35,420 bases of DNA from an uncultured Bacilli bacterium (GTDB lineage: Bacteria > Bacillota_I > Bacilli_A > RF39 > UBA660): the NCBI GenBank assembly GCA_944332725.1, contig CALVKO010000009.1, positions 1 to 35,420 of the forward strand, in the 5' to 3' direction. The translations under genes and the position numbers were made by a program. The first letter of the stretch is position 1; each line of letters opens with the position of its first letter. Below the pieces are notes generated by a model, which worked only from the letters and a program-made list of their open reading frames with translations, made no database searches and had not been told where the DNA came from. Positions 1 through 8,133 of this stretch are shown here, in pieces.

Positions 1-101
1 AAATGTTAGGTCATAGTTCATTATCTACTACACAAATATATACTCATATTTCAAATCAAAAATTAAAAGATGAATATGCCAAATTCCATCCTCACGGATA
101 A
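1..101 (+). CDS. Tyrosine recombinase XerC/XerD-like, C-terminal tail (partial)
   Basis: An open frame enters from the left edge and stops at the TAA at 99-101. The visible residues contain [14 protein letters not shown], which is the last catalytic block of tyrosine recombinases: the GH of the His/Trp box and the active-site Tyr of the QIYTH segment. They end shortly afterwards in KFHPHG. In XerC/D this is the extreme C-terminus, so only about 32 residues are inside the window. The family resolves chromosome dimers at dif or moves integrative elements; which of these applies cannot be told from the tail. The end overlaps the start proposed for the next gene. Confidence 0.85.
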   Translation, partial: MLGHSSLSTTQIYTHISNQKLKDEYAKFHPHG

Positions 102-771
102 TAATGAATTAATTAAATATTTGTATAGTATTAAAGATGATGAATATAAAAAATTTAATGAAAGAATTATTAAAACAAATAATATAATTGGCGTAAGACT
201 TCCTATTTTAAAAAAGATGGCTAAAGAAATAAGTAAATTAGATTATTTAACTTTTATTAAAAACAATAAACATAAATATTATGAAGAAATTATGTTACAC
301 GGGCTTGTTATTACATACTTAAAAGATTATGATGAATCAATTAAATTATTTAATGATTACATTAATTATATCGACTCGTGGGCTACCTGTGATTCAATTG
401 TTTTAAATTATAAGATAATTAATAAAAATTTAGATAAATATTTTATAAAAATAAAAGAATATTTAAAAAGTGATAAAACATTTATTAAAAGAGTAGGGAT
501 AGTATCTTTATTTTATTATTTAAATGACGATTATATCGATGAAGTATTTAATGTGGTTAATTGTATGAAGAGTGATGAATATTACGTTAAAATGGCTATT
601 GCATGGCTTATTTCGATATGTTTAATAAAATACTATGATAAAACATTGATATTTTTAAAAAATTGTAATTTAGATGATTGGACATATAATAAATCTTTAC
701 AAAAAGCTATCGAATCATATCGAATTAAAAATAAAGATTATTTAAGAAGTTTAAAACGGATTTTGACATAA
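70..771 (+). CDS. AlkD-like DNA alkylation repair protein
   Basis: A 233-residue all-helical protein of the DNA alkylation repair (HEAT-like repeat) family, whose members excise N3/N7-alkylated bases without flipping them. Seen here are [12 protein letters not shown]-type N-terminal residues, a SWATCD segment with Trp104 and Asp108 spaced exactly as the catalytic W/D pair of Bacillus cereus AlkD, Arg141 in [10 protein letters not shown], and Trp179 in AIAWLIS. These match the four key AlkD positions. Length is normal for the family (about 230). The ATG at 70 lies within the preceding recombinase tail (32-bp overlap) and lacks a clear ribosome binding site, so the exact start is uncertain; ATG 76 or TTG 121 are alternatives. 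Confidence 0.85.
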   Translation: MNMPNSILTDNNELIKYLYSIKDDEYKKFNERIIKTNNIIGVRLPILKKMAKEISKLDYLTFIKNNKHKYYEEIMLHGLVITYLKDYDESIKLFNDYINYIDSWATCDSIVLNYKIINKNLDKYFIKIKEYLKSDKTFIKRVGIVSLFYYLNDDYIDEVFNVVNCMKSDEYYVKMAIAWLISICLIKYYDKTLIFLKNCNLDDWTYNKSLQKAIESYRIKNKDYLRSLKRILT

Positions 772-808
772 TTAATTATGATATGATATACTCTATTTGG
801 GTGATGAT

Positions 809-1120
809 ATGAAAAAGATATTAGTTTTATTTGTTACGTTATTATTTGTAACAGGTTGTAGCACTAAAGTATATGACTATAAAGTAGAAGATTGGAAAAT
901 GGAAGTGACTGAATCAAGTGATAAACAAGATAGGATTGTAAAAGAAATTATTAATATTTGGGAAGATAATAATGAAGTTTATACTGTTAATATGGAAGTA
1001 ACTCAATCATCTGTTAAAAGACATATTAATCTTTACATTGAAGAAAATCTTGATACAGAAAAAACTATATTTGAAATTGCTTGTGAAATAGTTGGTGTAG
1101 ATTATAATAAATATAAATAA
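809..1120 (+). CDS. Small lipoprotein of unknown function
   Basis: 103 residues from ATG 809, chosen because GGGTGAT lies just upstream; the in-frame TTG at 797 lies before that site. The N-terminus is a classic lipoprotein signal: MKK, a hydrophobic stretch, then the lipobox VTGC with the modified Cys at residue 17. The mature part is hydrophilic (VYDYKVEDWK...) with no family I recognise. It is the last gene before a strong terminator and looks monocistronic. It probably sits outside the membrane; its role is unknown. Confidence 0.7.
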   Translation: MKKILVLFVTLLFVTGCSTKVYDYKVEDWKMEVTESSDKQDRIVKEIINIWEDNNEVYTVNMEVTQSSVKRHINLYIEENLDTEKTIFEIACEIVGVDYNKYK

Positions 1121-1145
1121 ATTGCAAAATAATGCAATTTTTTTT
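1119..1145 (+). terminator. Intrinsic terminator after the lipoprotein gene
   Basis: AAATTGCA and TGCAATTT pair as a perfect 8-bp stem with a six-base loop (AAATAA), followed by a run of T. It begins at the stop codon of the lipoprotein gene. Confidence 0.85.
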
Positions 1146-1222
1146 GCAAAAATGTGATTAATATTATAAAATATTATACAAAAGTGTGATAAATATATTA
1201 ATAATTCTTGCAAAAATGTGAT
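1145..1222 (+). repeat. Three direct repeats with 32-bp phasing upstream of the AAA ATPase
   Basis: The 14-mer TGCAAAAATGTGAT occurs at 1145-1158 and 1209-1222. A close variant, TACAAAAGTGTGAT, lies between them at 1177-1190. The start-to-start distance is exactly 32 bp twice, about three helical turns, so the copies face the same side of the DNA. The last copy runs into the -10 box. This is the look of a set of operator sites for one DNA-binding protein; no regulator is identifiable. Confidence 0.8.
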
Positions 1223-1227
1223 ATAAT
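1199..1227 (+). promoter_or_regulatory. Promoter of the DUF4143 ATPase gene
   Basis: TATAAT at 1222-1227 is preceded by TGA, making an extended -10. A poor -35 (TTAATA, 1199-1204) lies 17 bp upstream. The third 14-bp repeat overlaps the spacer and the extended -10, so a protein bound there would be expected to block or recruit polymerase. Confidence 0.65.
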
Positions 1228-1247
1228 GTTAAAAAGGGGATGATTTT

Positions 1248-2549
1248 ATGCAAAGATTTATGACTGATAAGCTAATTGAATGGAAAAGTAGCAAAACTAG
1301 AAAACCATTAATTTTGAAAGGTGCAAGACAAGTAGGGAAAACCTTTTTATTAAAGTCATTTGGTGAAAAATACTATAATAATGTTGCATATTTTAATTTT
1401 GACCATGATGAAGGATTAGCGGCTTTATTTAATAATACTAAAGATCCAAAAAGAATTATTGAGCAATTGATATTAGTAAACGGGGATAAAATTGAACCAG
1501 AAAATACTTTAATTATTTTTGATGAAATTCAAGAATGCCCTAATGCTTTAAATTCATTAAAATATTTTTGTGAAGAAGCTAATGAATATCATATCGCTTG
1601 TGCAGGCTCACTATTAGGAATAAGATCATCAAAAACTTCTTTTCCTGTTGGTAAAGTAGATTTTTTAAATTTATATCCAATGTCATTTAGTGAATTTTTA
1701 ATTGCTGATGATTGTCAAAATTTAGTTGATTATATGAGACAAAAAAAAGATGTATCGGAAATACCTTTAATTTTTGAAGAACAATTGATGGAAAAGTTAA
1801 AAGCATATTATATTGTCGGAGGAATGCCTGAAGCAGTTTATATTTGGGTTATGGAAAGAGATATTGCTAAAGTAAATTATATTCAAAAAAACATATTAAG
1901 CGCTTATGAAAGTGATTTTTCTAAGCATACTGATAGTAATGAAGCTAATAAAATATCTTTAATTTGGAATGGAATTCCTGCCCAATTAGCTAAAAAAAAT
2001 AAAAAATTTATTTATCAAGTTGTTAAAGAAGGAGCAAGGGCTCGTGAATATGAAAATGCTTTAAATTGGCTTAATGATGCTAATTTGATAACAAAATGTT
2101 ACAATGTATCTAAATGTGCTTTTCCTCTAAAAGCATATTATGATTTATCAGCTTTTAAAATATATATGAACGATGTTGGATTATTAAGACAAATGGCTAA
2201 TTTAGATAGTAAGATAATATTAGAAGGTAATAAATTATTAGAAGAATTTAAAGGTGCATTTACAGAAAATTATGTTATTAACACTTTAACATATTTATAT
2301 AATAATGTTCCTAATTATTATACATTTGATCGCAATGAAATTGATTTTGTGATTCAAAAAGAAAACAAAATTATTCCCATCGAAGTTAAATCTAATAAAA
2401 GCACTAATCATAATAGTTTAACAAAGTATAATTCGAATAATGATAATTTAATATCATATCGTTTTTCAGCTAATAATTTAAAAAAAGATGGAAAAATACT
2501 AAATATTCCTTTATATTTTATCGAATATATTGATAATCTTGATATTTAA
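1248..2549 (+). CDS. AAA-family ATPase with DUF4143 C-terminal domain (COG1373)
   Basis: 433 residues starting at an ATG behind AAAAGGGGA. The N-terminal AAA domain has Walker A GARQVGKT (25-32), Walker B LIIFDEIQ (Asp92, Glu93) and a sensor segment ACAGSLLG (118-124). The C-terminal DUF4143 region ends in a PD-(D/E)xK-like signature: EIDFV with Asp366, then IEVKS with Glu379 and Lys381. The family is common in bacteria and archaea and often occurs in several copies; its substrate is not established, and a link to mobile elements or stress is only suspected. The gene is monocistronic, with a repeat-bearing promoter in front and a terminator behind. Confidence 0.9.
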   Translation: MQRFMTDKLIEWKSSKTRKPLILKGARQVGKTFLLKSFGEKYYNNVAYFNFDHDEGLAALFNNTKDPKRIIEQLILVNGDKIEPENTLIIFDEIQECPNALNSLKYFCEEANEYHIACAGSLLGIRSSKTSFPVGKVDFLNLYPMSFSEFLIADDCQNLVDYMRQKKDVSEIPLIFEEQLMEKLKAYYIVGGMPEAVYIWVMERDIAKVNYIQKNILSAYESDFSKHTDSNEANKISLIWNGIPAQLAKKNKKFIYQVVKEGARAREYENALNWLNDANLITKCYNVSKCAFPLKAYYDLSAFKIYMNDVGLLRQMANLDSKIILEGNKLLEEFKGAFTENYVINTLTYLYNNVPNYYTFDRNEIDFVIQKENKIIPIEVKSNKSTNHNSLTKYNSNNDNLISYRFSANNLKKDGKILNIPLYFIEYIDNLDI

Positions 2550-2577
2550 CTTAATACTTGTTATTAAGTTTTTATTT
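2548..2577 (+). terminator. Intrinsic terminator after the DUF4143 gene
   Basis: A 9-bp perfect stem (AACTTAATA with TATTAAGTT), a five-base loop and a T-rich tail. It overlaps the stop codon at 2547-2549. Confidence 0.8.
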
Positions 2578-2604
2578 GCTCATATAATTTTATAGGTGAT
2601 ATCA

Positions 2605-3339
2605 ATGAATAACATATCATTTGCTTTTATTTTAACTATTATAGCGGGATTATCAACTATGCTTGGTACAATTTTTATATTTAAGAAAAAAAATGAAAAA
2701 ATAATTGTAGCATCTTTAGCATTTGCTGCAGGGGTTATGTTTACAGTATCACTTACTGATTTAATACCAGAATCATATAATTTATTAATTAATATTTTTC
2801 CTAAGTTTCCTTCTATTATATATGTGTTAATATTTGTTGTAAGTGGTATTTTATTTTCGATATTTATTGATAAATATATTCCTACCGATAATAATTTATA
2901 TAGAGTAGGGGTATTTGCGATGTTAGCTATAATAATTCATAATATACCAGAAGGAATTGCTACTTTTATGGCTACTAATACTAATATTATGTTAGGAATT
3001 TCTTTAACTATCGCTATTGCATTACATAATATACCAGAAGGTATTAGTATATCTATTCCTATTTATTATGCTACTAATAGCAAATTTAAGGCTATTTTTT
3101 ATACATTTATATCTGCTGTATCAGAACCATTTGGTGCATTATTGACTTATCTTTTTTTAAGCAATTATATTAATGATAGAATCATGGGATTTTTATTTGG
3201 TATTATAGCAGGTATTATGATACATATTGCAATGTATGAATTATTACCAACTTCTAAAAGTTATAATAAATTAAATATAACATATTTATTTTTTATTTTA
3301 GGAGTCTTACTTATGTTAATAAATCATTTTGTTTTTTAA
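2605..3339 (+). CDS. ZIP family divalent metal transporter (ZupT-like)
   Basis: A 244-residue membrane protein with about eight hydrophobic segments. The two transport-site motifs are present in consecutive helices as HNIPEGIATF and HNIPEGISIS, the signature of the GufA/ZupT branch that imports Zn2+ and other divalent metals. A later helix carries HIAMYELLP, another conserved block. ATG 2605 is preferred because AGGTGAT precedes it by five bases; the GTG at 2596 lies inside that ribosome binding site. The next gene's -35 lies in its last codons. Substrate specificity cannot be decided from sequence. Confidence 0.92.
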   Translation: MNNISFAFILTIIAGLSTMLGTIFIFKKKNEKIIVASLAFAAGVMFTVSLTDLIPESYNLLINIFPKFPSIIYVLIFVVSGILFSIFIDKYIPTDNNLYRVGVFAMLAIIIHNIPEGIATFMATNTNIMLGISLTIAIALHNIPEGISISIPIYYATNSKFKAIFYTFISAVSEPFGALLTYLFLSNYINDRIMGFLFGIIAGIMIHIAMYELLPTSKSYNKLNITYLFFILGVLLMLINHFVF

Positions 3340-3357
3340 TTTTGATTATGCTATAAT
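3329..3357 (+). promoter_or_regulatory. Promoter of the M3-like peptidase gene
   Basis: TTGTTT (3329-3334), a 17-bp spacer, then TATAAT (3352-3357) with an extended TGC before it. The -35 overlaps the end of the ZIP gene. A GGGGGA ribosome binding site follows before ATG 3378. Confidence 0.7.
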
Positions 3358-3377
3358 ATTCCCAATGGGGGAATTAC

Positions 3378-4604
3378 ATGAAATTAATTAGTGAAATGAA
3401 TCCAAAAGAAGTTTATTCAGAATTATTATTAAATGAAAAATATAATTTAAAACTGATATATCAAGACTTTAACATTTCTGAATTATATGATAGAGCAAGA
3501 GAATTATACAAAATTGAAACAGGTAATGAAAATATTTCAGATAAAGAATTAGAAAAATGGTTACATGATAAATGCTGTTATGAAGTTTTAAGTGATTTAT
3601 TATGGTTAATGATTACGAAATTAAAAGATAGCGATAATTATAAAGATGAGTTTATGTTTTATAATTTTCCTGTTATAATGGATATGATGAAAGATTTTCT
3701 TATCGATTGTCAAGTAGATGAACAATATGATATTAAAAATTTAACGAAATTAACTGAAGAAGAAATAAATAGTTATATTTGTGAAATATTAAAAGAAGTA
3801 GATCCTTCTTTAGAGTGGTTAAATATATATTTAAAGGCTAAAAAAGAAGGAAAAATAATAAATATTAATAACTATTCAAAAGAAGAATTAGAAAAAATAA
3901 GAATCAAATTAAAATTAGATAAAATTCCAAGTGATAGTAATTGTGTTATTATAGATGATGAAAATTATTATTTATTTCTTAAACTTAATAACACATTACA
4001 TGATGTTATCAGTATAATTCACGAATTAATTCATTTTATTATTGTAGAATACAACATTGATTTACCGCCAATTTTATCAGAATTTTTTTCTATTTTTTAT
4101 GAAATATATACTCTATCATATTTACAAAAACAAGGTTTTGATATTAATGAATTATTTGCTATTTATCAAAAAATAAGAATTATCGACTTATCACTTATTT
4201 CTTTAACATTCACACCATTATATAATTATTTAGAAGTTCTAGTTAAAAAAAGAAAAATATCTATAAATGAAGATATAAAATATTATGAAGATGTGTTAGA
4301 ATGGTTAAAAAGAATCAACCAACTTCCTATTAAAAACAACGAAACACAGCCAATTGATTTAGCTTATATGAAATGTGATAAATATATAAATTTTTTATTA
4401 GATGATGAATTTTATGATTTATATCCATATGTTGTTGGTAGTGTCTTAGCATTTGAAGCAATGAAAAAATGTAATAAAGATTTATTAAATAAAATAAGAA
4501 GTTTTATTAATCCAACAAGTATTATTGATCCATATGAAGTTTTTAGTGTAAGTGGTTGTGTGGAAGATGATTTAGTTAGAGTAGGGGAAGGGCGAATTAT
4601 TTGA
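3378..4604 (+). CDS. Putative M3-like zinc metallopeptidase
   Basis: 408 residues, no signal peptide, so cytoplasmic. The zinc-binding HELIH is at 215-219 and is followed by ILSEFFSIFYE, giving the E-x-x-S-x-x-x-E pattern (Glu235, Ser238, Glu242) that provides the third zinc ligand in oligopeptidase F/thimet-type M3 enzymes, 23 residues after the second His. The rest is a divergent helical body, and the protein is shorter than classical PepF (about 600), so it is a distant or minimal relative. It would be expected to cut short peptides. It has its own promoter, a GGGGGA ribosome binding site and a TGA stop, which shows that TGA is a stop codon in this organism. Confidence 0.65.
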   Translation: MKLISEMNPKEVYSELLLNEKYNLKLIYQDFNISELYDRARELYKIETGNENISDKELEKWLHDKCCYEVLSDLLWLMITKLKDSDNYKDEFMFYNFPVIMDMMKDFLIDCQVDEQYDIKNLTKLTEEEINSYICEILKEVDPSLEWLNIYLKAKKEGKIININNYSKEELEKIRIKLKLDKIPSDSNCVIIDDENYYLFLKLNNTLHDVISIIHELIHFIIVEYNIDLPPILSEFFSIFYEIYTLSYLQKQGFDINELFAIYQKIRIIDLSLISLTFTPLYNYLEVLVKKRKISINEDIKYYEDVLEWLKRINQLPIKNNETQPIDLAYMKCDKYINFLLDDEFYDLYPYVVGSVLAFEAMKKCNKDLLNKIRSFINPTSIIDPYEVFSVSGCVEDDLVRVGEGRII

Positions 4605-4623
4605 AAAAATTAAAACATTTAGG

Positions 4624-4653
4624 TTGCTGACATAGTCTGCTATATGGTATAAT
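4624..4653 (+). promoter_or_regulatory. Promoter of the HD-CYTH gene
   Basis: TATAAT at 4648-4653 with either TTGCTG (4624-4629, 18-bp spacer) or CTGACA (4627-4632, 15-bp spacer) as the -35. A strong AAGGAGG ribosome binding site lies at 4660-4666. Confidence 0.65.
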
Positions 4654-4671
4654 TTATTTAAGGAGGCTATT

Positions 4672-6801
4672 ATGGCATTTGGATATATTGAAAACGAAGA
4701 TAAGTCATTAATTGTGGAAGATCCAATTTATGGAAAGATAATTGTACCATATCCTTTTTCTGAAATAGTATTAACAAAAGAAATGCAACGACTATCAGAT
4801 ATTTCACAAAATGGTTTTTCTCAATTGGAATTTAAAGGGTTAGAACAAAATGATAGATTAAGTCATAGTATTGGTGCTTTTTATGTCATGTCTTTATTTT
4901 TAAAAAGATTAGAAGAAATATTGAAAAACTATGATATAGAACTTAGTAAAGATGATAAAGACATTGCCCTATGTTCTATGTTATTACATGATATAGGGCA
5001 TGGCCCATTTTCTCATTCATTAGAGTTGGTAACAAATTATTCACATGAAAAAAGAACCACAGATATATTGCTTGGAGATACAGAAGTAAATCATGTAATA
5101 ACAAAAATTTTTGGAAAACAAAAAGTAAAAAAAATTGCAGGTTTTATAGCAGAGATTAATGATAAAGATGAATTAGGAAAAGATAGTTTTACAAAACTAC
5201 TTAATAATCTTGTTTCCTATCAGTTAGATGCTGATAGAATTGATTACCTACTTCGTGATTCTCATTATGTTGGCATTTCTTCTGCAATAGATTTAAAACG
5301 AATTATTTCAAATATGAATGTTGTTGTTAATAACAATCAAGAATATGAACTTTTAATTGATAGAAAAGGATTGGCAGGCATAGAAAATGTTTTGCTACAA
5401 AGATATCAAATGTATAGAGACGTTTATTTGAGCCCAATATCTGTTTTGGGAGATTTTATATTTGAGAAGATTATAGAAAGATATAGGAATTCTACAATAT
5501 TACATTCAATTCCTGTTTCAAATAGTTTTAAAGTATTATCTTCTAATCCTAAAGTTAGTAATTTAGATGATTTTCTTAAAATGAAAGATGTAGATTTTAA
5601 AAAATCATTTGATATTTTAGCTAAAACAAATTTGGATTTAATCATGGCATATTTATGTGATTTTAGTAATATTAGTGATTATATTTTAATAGATAACGAT
5701 ATTTCAATTGATAAAATAAAAAGTAGATTAAAAGAAATATTTAGAAATATCGAATTAGATAATACTATGTCAATTGTAAGTATTGGAACTAAAACAAAAT
5801 TATATAAGAAAGAACAAAAATTAAATATTCAAAATGGTAATAGAATAATGGATTTAACAGAATGTACAAATCTAATTAGACCACAAGAGGTTTTAGAAGA
5901 TAGATATATATTTTTTAATCCTGAATTATTAAGGATAGAGCTTGGATTGAGTGTGGAAGAGTTTAAAAATTATGATAGTGAGGTAAGAAAGATGATAGAA
6001 GAATTAAATAAGAAACCAGAAGAATTTGAACTAAAGTATATTTTAGGGGATAATTTTGAAGAATCTAATATATTAGATCAAGATACTTTATTGAATCAAA
6101 TTATATCTGTTTTTATGGCAAATGGCTTTAAAATAATATCAACTACAGAAAAACAAAATAATGATGAATATTATGATACAAAAAATTTAGATTTGTATAG
6201 AAATGGTGGGTCATTAAGAATACGGAAAATTGACCAAAAGGGTAAAGAAAAAATAAAGGCTACATGTAAAATGCCACTTGAAAAAGGGGAAGTATATTCA
6301 TCTAGAATTGAAATAGAAGAAAATTTACCAGATGATAATTTTGAAACCTTTAGACAAAAAATGATTGCCTCAAATGCTGCAGTGAATTTTGAAGAAATTC
6401 TAAAATTTCCAATTTTAAATTCTCGTACAAAAAGAACGGATGTTGTGTTAGACAAAAATGGAATTCAAGTATGTCTATCATTTGATAATAGTCAATATAT
6501 TAACCATGCTTTGAATGAAACTTCAGTAACTGATAGAATGATTGAAATTGAAGCAATAGGAGAACTTAATAATAGGATTATACTTAACGAAATACATGAA
6601 TTTATAACATCATCTTTTAAAGGTCTATTATCAATTAACAAACAAAGTAAATATGAAAGAGGTATAAATCGCACATTGCAATTAAATAACTATATTTTAG
6701 CACAGAAAAGCTTTGTGAGTGAAATAAATATAGATAATAATCATTCAAATCCTAATATTGAAGTCTTAGTAAAAAAATTACAAAAAGAAAAAAGACCTTA
6801 A
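4672..6801 (+). CDS. HD-domain dNTPase-like phosphohydrolase fused to a CYTH (triphosphate tunnel) domain
   Basis: 709 residues. Residues 1-440 are a COG1078/SAMHD1-like HD hydrolase: RLSHSIG (His65), LLHDIGHGPFSH (His106, Asp107) and DADRIDYLLRD, where Asp188, Tyr192 and Asp196 match SAMHD1 Asp311, Tyr315 and Asp319. Residues 450-670 are a CYTH domain: EFELK (ExExK at 451-455), YYDT, SLRIRK, KATCK, RIEIEE, EIEAIG and a closing SKYERG. Both sets of catalytic residues look intact. SAMHD1-type enzymes release tripolyphosphate from dNTPs, and many CYTH enzymes hydrolyse tripolyphosphate, so the fusion may clear its own product; that is inference. The ATG sits behind a strong AAGGAGG. Confidence 0.85.
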   Translation: MAFGYIENEDKSLIVEDPIYGKIIVPYPFSEIVLTKEMQRLSDISQNGFSQLEFKGLEQNDRLSHSIGAFYVMSLFLKRLEEILKNYDIELSKDDKDIALCSMLLHDIGHGPFSHSLELVTNYSHEKRTTDILLGDTEVNHVITKIFGKQKVKKIAGFIAEINDKDELGKDSFTKLLNNLVSYQLDADRIDYLLRDSHYVGISSAIDLKRIISNMNVVVNNNQEYELLIDRKGLAGIENVLLQRYQMYRDVYLSPISVLGDFIFEKIIERYRNSTILHSIPVSNSFKVLSSNPKVSNLDDFLKMKDVDFKKSFDILAKTNLDLIMAYLCDFSNISDYILIDNDISIDKIKSRLKEIFRNIELDNTMSIVSIGTKTKLYKKEQKLNIQNGNRIMDLTECTNLIRPQEVLEDRYIFFNPELLRIELGLSVEEFKNYDSEVRKMIEELNKKPEEFELKYILGDNFEESNILDQDTLLNQIISVFMANGFKIISTTEKQNNDEYYDTKNLDLYRNGGSLRIRKIDQKGKEKIKATCKMPLEKGEVYSSRIEIEENLPDDNFETFRQKMIASNAAVNFEEILKFPILNSRTKRTDVVLDKNGIQVCLSFDNSQYINHALNETSVTDRMIEIEAIGELNNRIILNEIHEFITSSFKGLLSINKQSKYERGINRTLQLNNYILAQKSFVSEINIDNNHSNPNIEVLVKKLQKEKRP

Positions 6802-6815
6802 AATCGTCTTTTTTT
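6788..6815 (+). terminator. Weak intrinsic terminator after the HD-CYTH gene
   Basis: AAAAAAGAC and GTCTTTTTT pair around a nine-base loop. The stop codon lies in the loop and the T run follows. Mostly A-T pairs, so the stem is weak. Confidence 0.55.
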
Positions 6816-6828
6816 CTTGGGTTAAAAC

Positions 6829-6969
6829 TTATTCAAAATCATAATTTGAAGAAGTATTAGCATTACAATTTGTATTTTCTTTATTCATGTTAGAATTCAT
6901 TTTGTTTTCTTTGCATCCTTTACATGATTTGTTAGAATTACAATTTTTAGCTTGTTTATTCTTTTTCAT
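6829..6969 (-). CDS. Small cysteine- and asparagine-rich peptide
   Basis: A 46-residue frame on the minus strand from ATG 6967-6969 to TAA 6829-6831, preceded by GGGTGATAAA. The product starts MKKNKQAKNC, carries CKGC and two further single Cys, and is otherwise rich in Asn, Lys and Ser. There is no hydrophobic segment. It converges on the HD-CYTH gene and diverges from the gene at 7089. Low-complexity small proteins like this are common in Firmicutes, and CxxC suggests metal binding or redox chemistry, but no function can be assigned. The good ribosome binding site and clean frame argue that it is real. Confidence 0.5.
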   Translation of the reverse strand: MKKNKQAKNCNSNKSCKGCKENKMNSNMNKENTNCNANTSSNYDFE

Positions 6970-7023
6970 TTTATCACCCATTAATATTATTGACATATTA
7001 TTTAAAATTATTTATTAATATAA

Positions 7024-7052
7024 TTGTTAAATTATGGAATATTTGTTATAAT
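7024..7052 (+). promoter_or_regulatory. Promoter of the unknown gene at 7089
   Basis: TTGTTA (7024-7029), a 17-bp spacer and TATAAT (7047-7052) with an extended TGT. It lies inside the longest open frame, which shows that the gene starts downstream of about 7060. Confidence 0.7.
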
Positions 7053-7088
7053 AAAGTAAATAATAAATATAAAAGTAGGTGTTTGAAA

Positions 7089-8063
7089 GTGAAATTTTCA
7101 AATGAATTAGATAAATTTGAACAAACTATATTTGATGATTGCTATAATATGCTACTTTCTTTATTTGATAATAATAATAAAGAGAAAATTACAAATAAAT
7201 TAAATAAACAAAGTAAAAAAATATATAATTCAATTAAAAAAATAATCAACAAAGAGAATAATTTAGATAGTAATTATTTGTATTTATATGAATTAATTAA
7301 GTATCTAAGTATACCAGATTTTGATTTTGTTGAATTATATAATAAAGGAGCAAAAAGATTAGTATATAGTGGCTTAGTAATTGAAGAAAAAGATAAAGAT
7401 AAATATAATTATTATGGTGAGGCTTTTAATGAAATAGGTTTAATATTAATCACGAATATTTGTTTACTAAAAAAATATAATAATAATCAAATAAAATGTA
7501 TAGATGATCTATTATTTAATTCGAATTGGTTATGTAATGCAAATCAATTTAGTACAATTATTAGATTACTTGTATTTGCTATGAACAATGAATTTGATAA
7601 GCCATATAGTGATATTAATTATGTTATTGATTCAAAAATTAATTTAAGAACTAATAAAGGATATTTATATCAATCAGTACCAGTAAATGATTTTTTATAT
7701 GGTTTAATATATGATGGACTACATACAGAAAAACAATTTGACAAATATAGTAGTAGTGGGACATACAAACTATTATGTGAGAAAATAGACGATTTATTTA
7801 ACGATGTTATTAATAACGATAAATTAATTGATAATAATATTATTAAAGAATCAATAATTAATATAGCAGCAATGTTTAATAATAAAATGTATTATTTAGA
7901 ACATTATAAAGTAATTGATAAGGAAAATAAAAAAAGATTAATTCACGATTTTAATATTATATTTAAACAAAATATAAGAGAATATAAATTAGAGTTTACT
8001 AATGAAGATTTATTAAAAATAAATGAACTAGTAAATAAATCAAAAATAAGATTAGAAAATTAG
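7089..8063 (+). CDS. Hypothetical protein, 324 aa, helical, Asn/Lys/Ile-rich
   Basis: I do not recognise this family. The frame opens at 6990, but the promoter at 7024-7052 lies inside it. I therefore take the start as GTG 7089, seven bases after an AGGTG ribosome binding site. The product is predicted cytoplasmic (no long hydrophobic stretch), largely helical and very rich in Asn and Lys. No metal-binding or nucleotide-binding motif stands out. It is monocistronic and ends against a bidirectional terminator shared with holA. Confidence 0.7.
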   Translation: MKFSNELDKFEQTIFDDCYNMLLSLFDNNNKEKITNKLNKQSKKIYNSIKKIINKENNLDSNYLYLYELIKYLSIPDFDFVELYNKGAKRLVYSGLVIEEKDKDKYNYYGEAFNEIGLILITNICLLKKYNNNQIKCIDDLLFNSNWLCNANQFSTIIRLLVFAMNNEFDKPYSDINYVIDSKINLRTNKGYLYQSVPVNDFLYGLIYDGLHTEKQFDKYSSSGTYKLLCEKIDDLFNDVINNDKLIDNNIIKESIINIAAMFNNKMYYLEHYKVIDKENKKRLIHDFNIIFKQNIREYKLEFTNEDLLKINELVNKSKIRLEN

Positions 8064-8105
8064 TTAGTTAACATAATATATATTATCGGAAGTTGAATAA
8101 TTATT

Positions 8106-8133
8106 AAAAAAGGCTTATAAATTAAGTCTTTTT
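8106..8133. terminator. Bidirectional terminator between convergent genes
   Basis: AAAAAG/CTTTTT forms the outer stem and CTTA/TAAG the inner stem, with one mismatch between them and a five-base loop. A runs on one side and T runs on the other let it work for both the plus-strand gene ending at 8063 and holA on the minus strand. Confidence 0.7.

Noticed and set aside
1007-1213. Minus-strand frame of 68 codons over the lipoprotein end
   Set aside because: It crosses the terminator and the phased repeats, has no ribosome binding site, and is low-complexity Phe/Ile.
5424-6674. Three minus-strand frames inside the HD-CYTH gene
   Set aside because: Antisense shadows of a well-supported coding region; no ribosome binding sites and no families.
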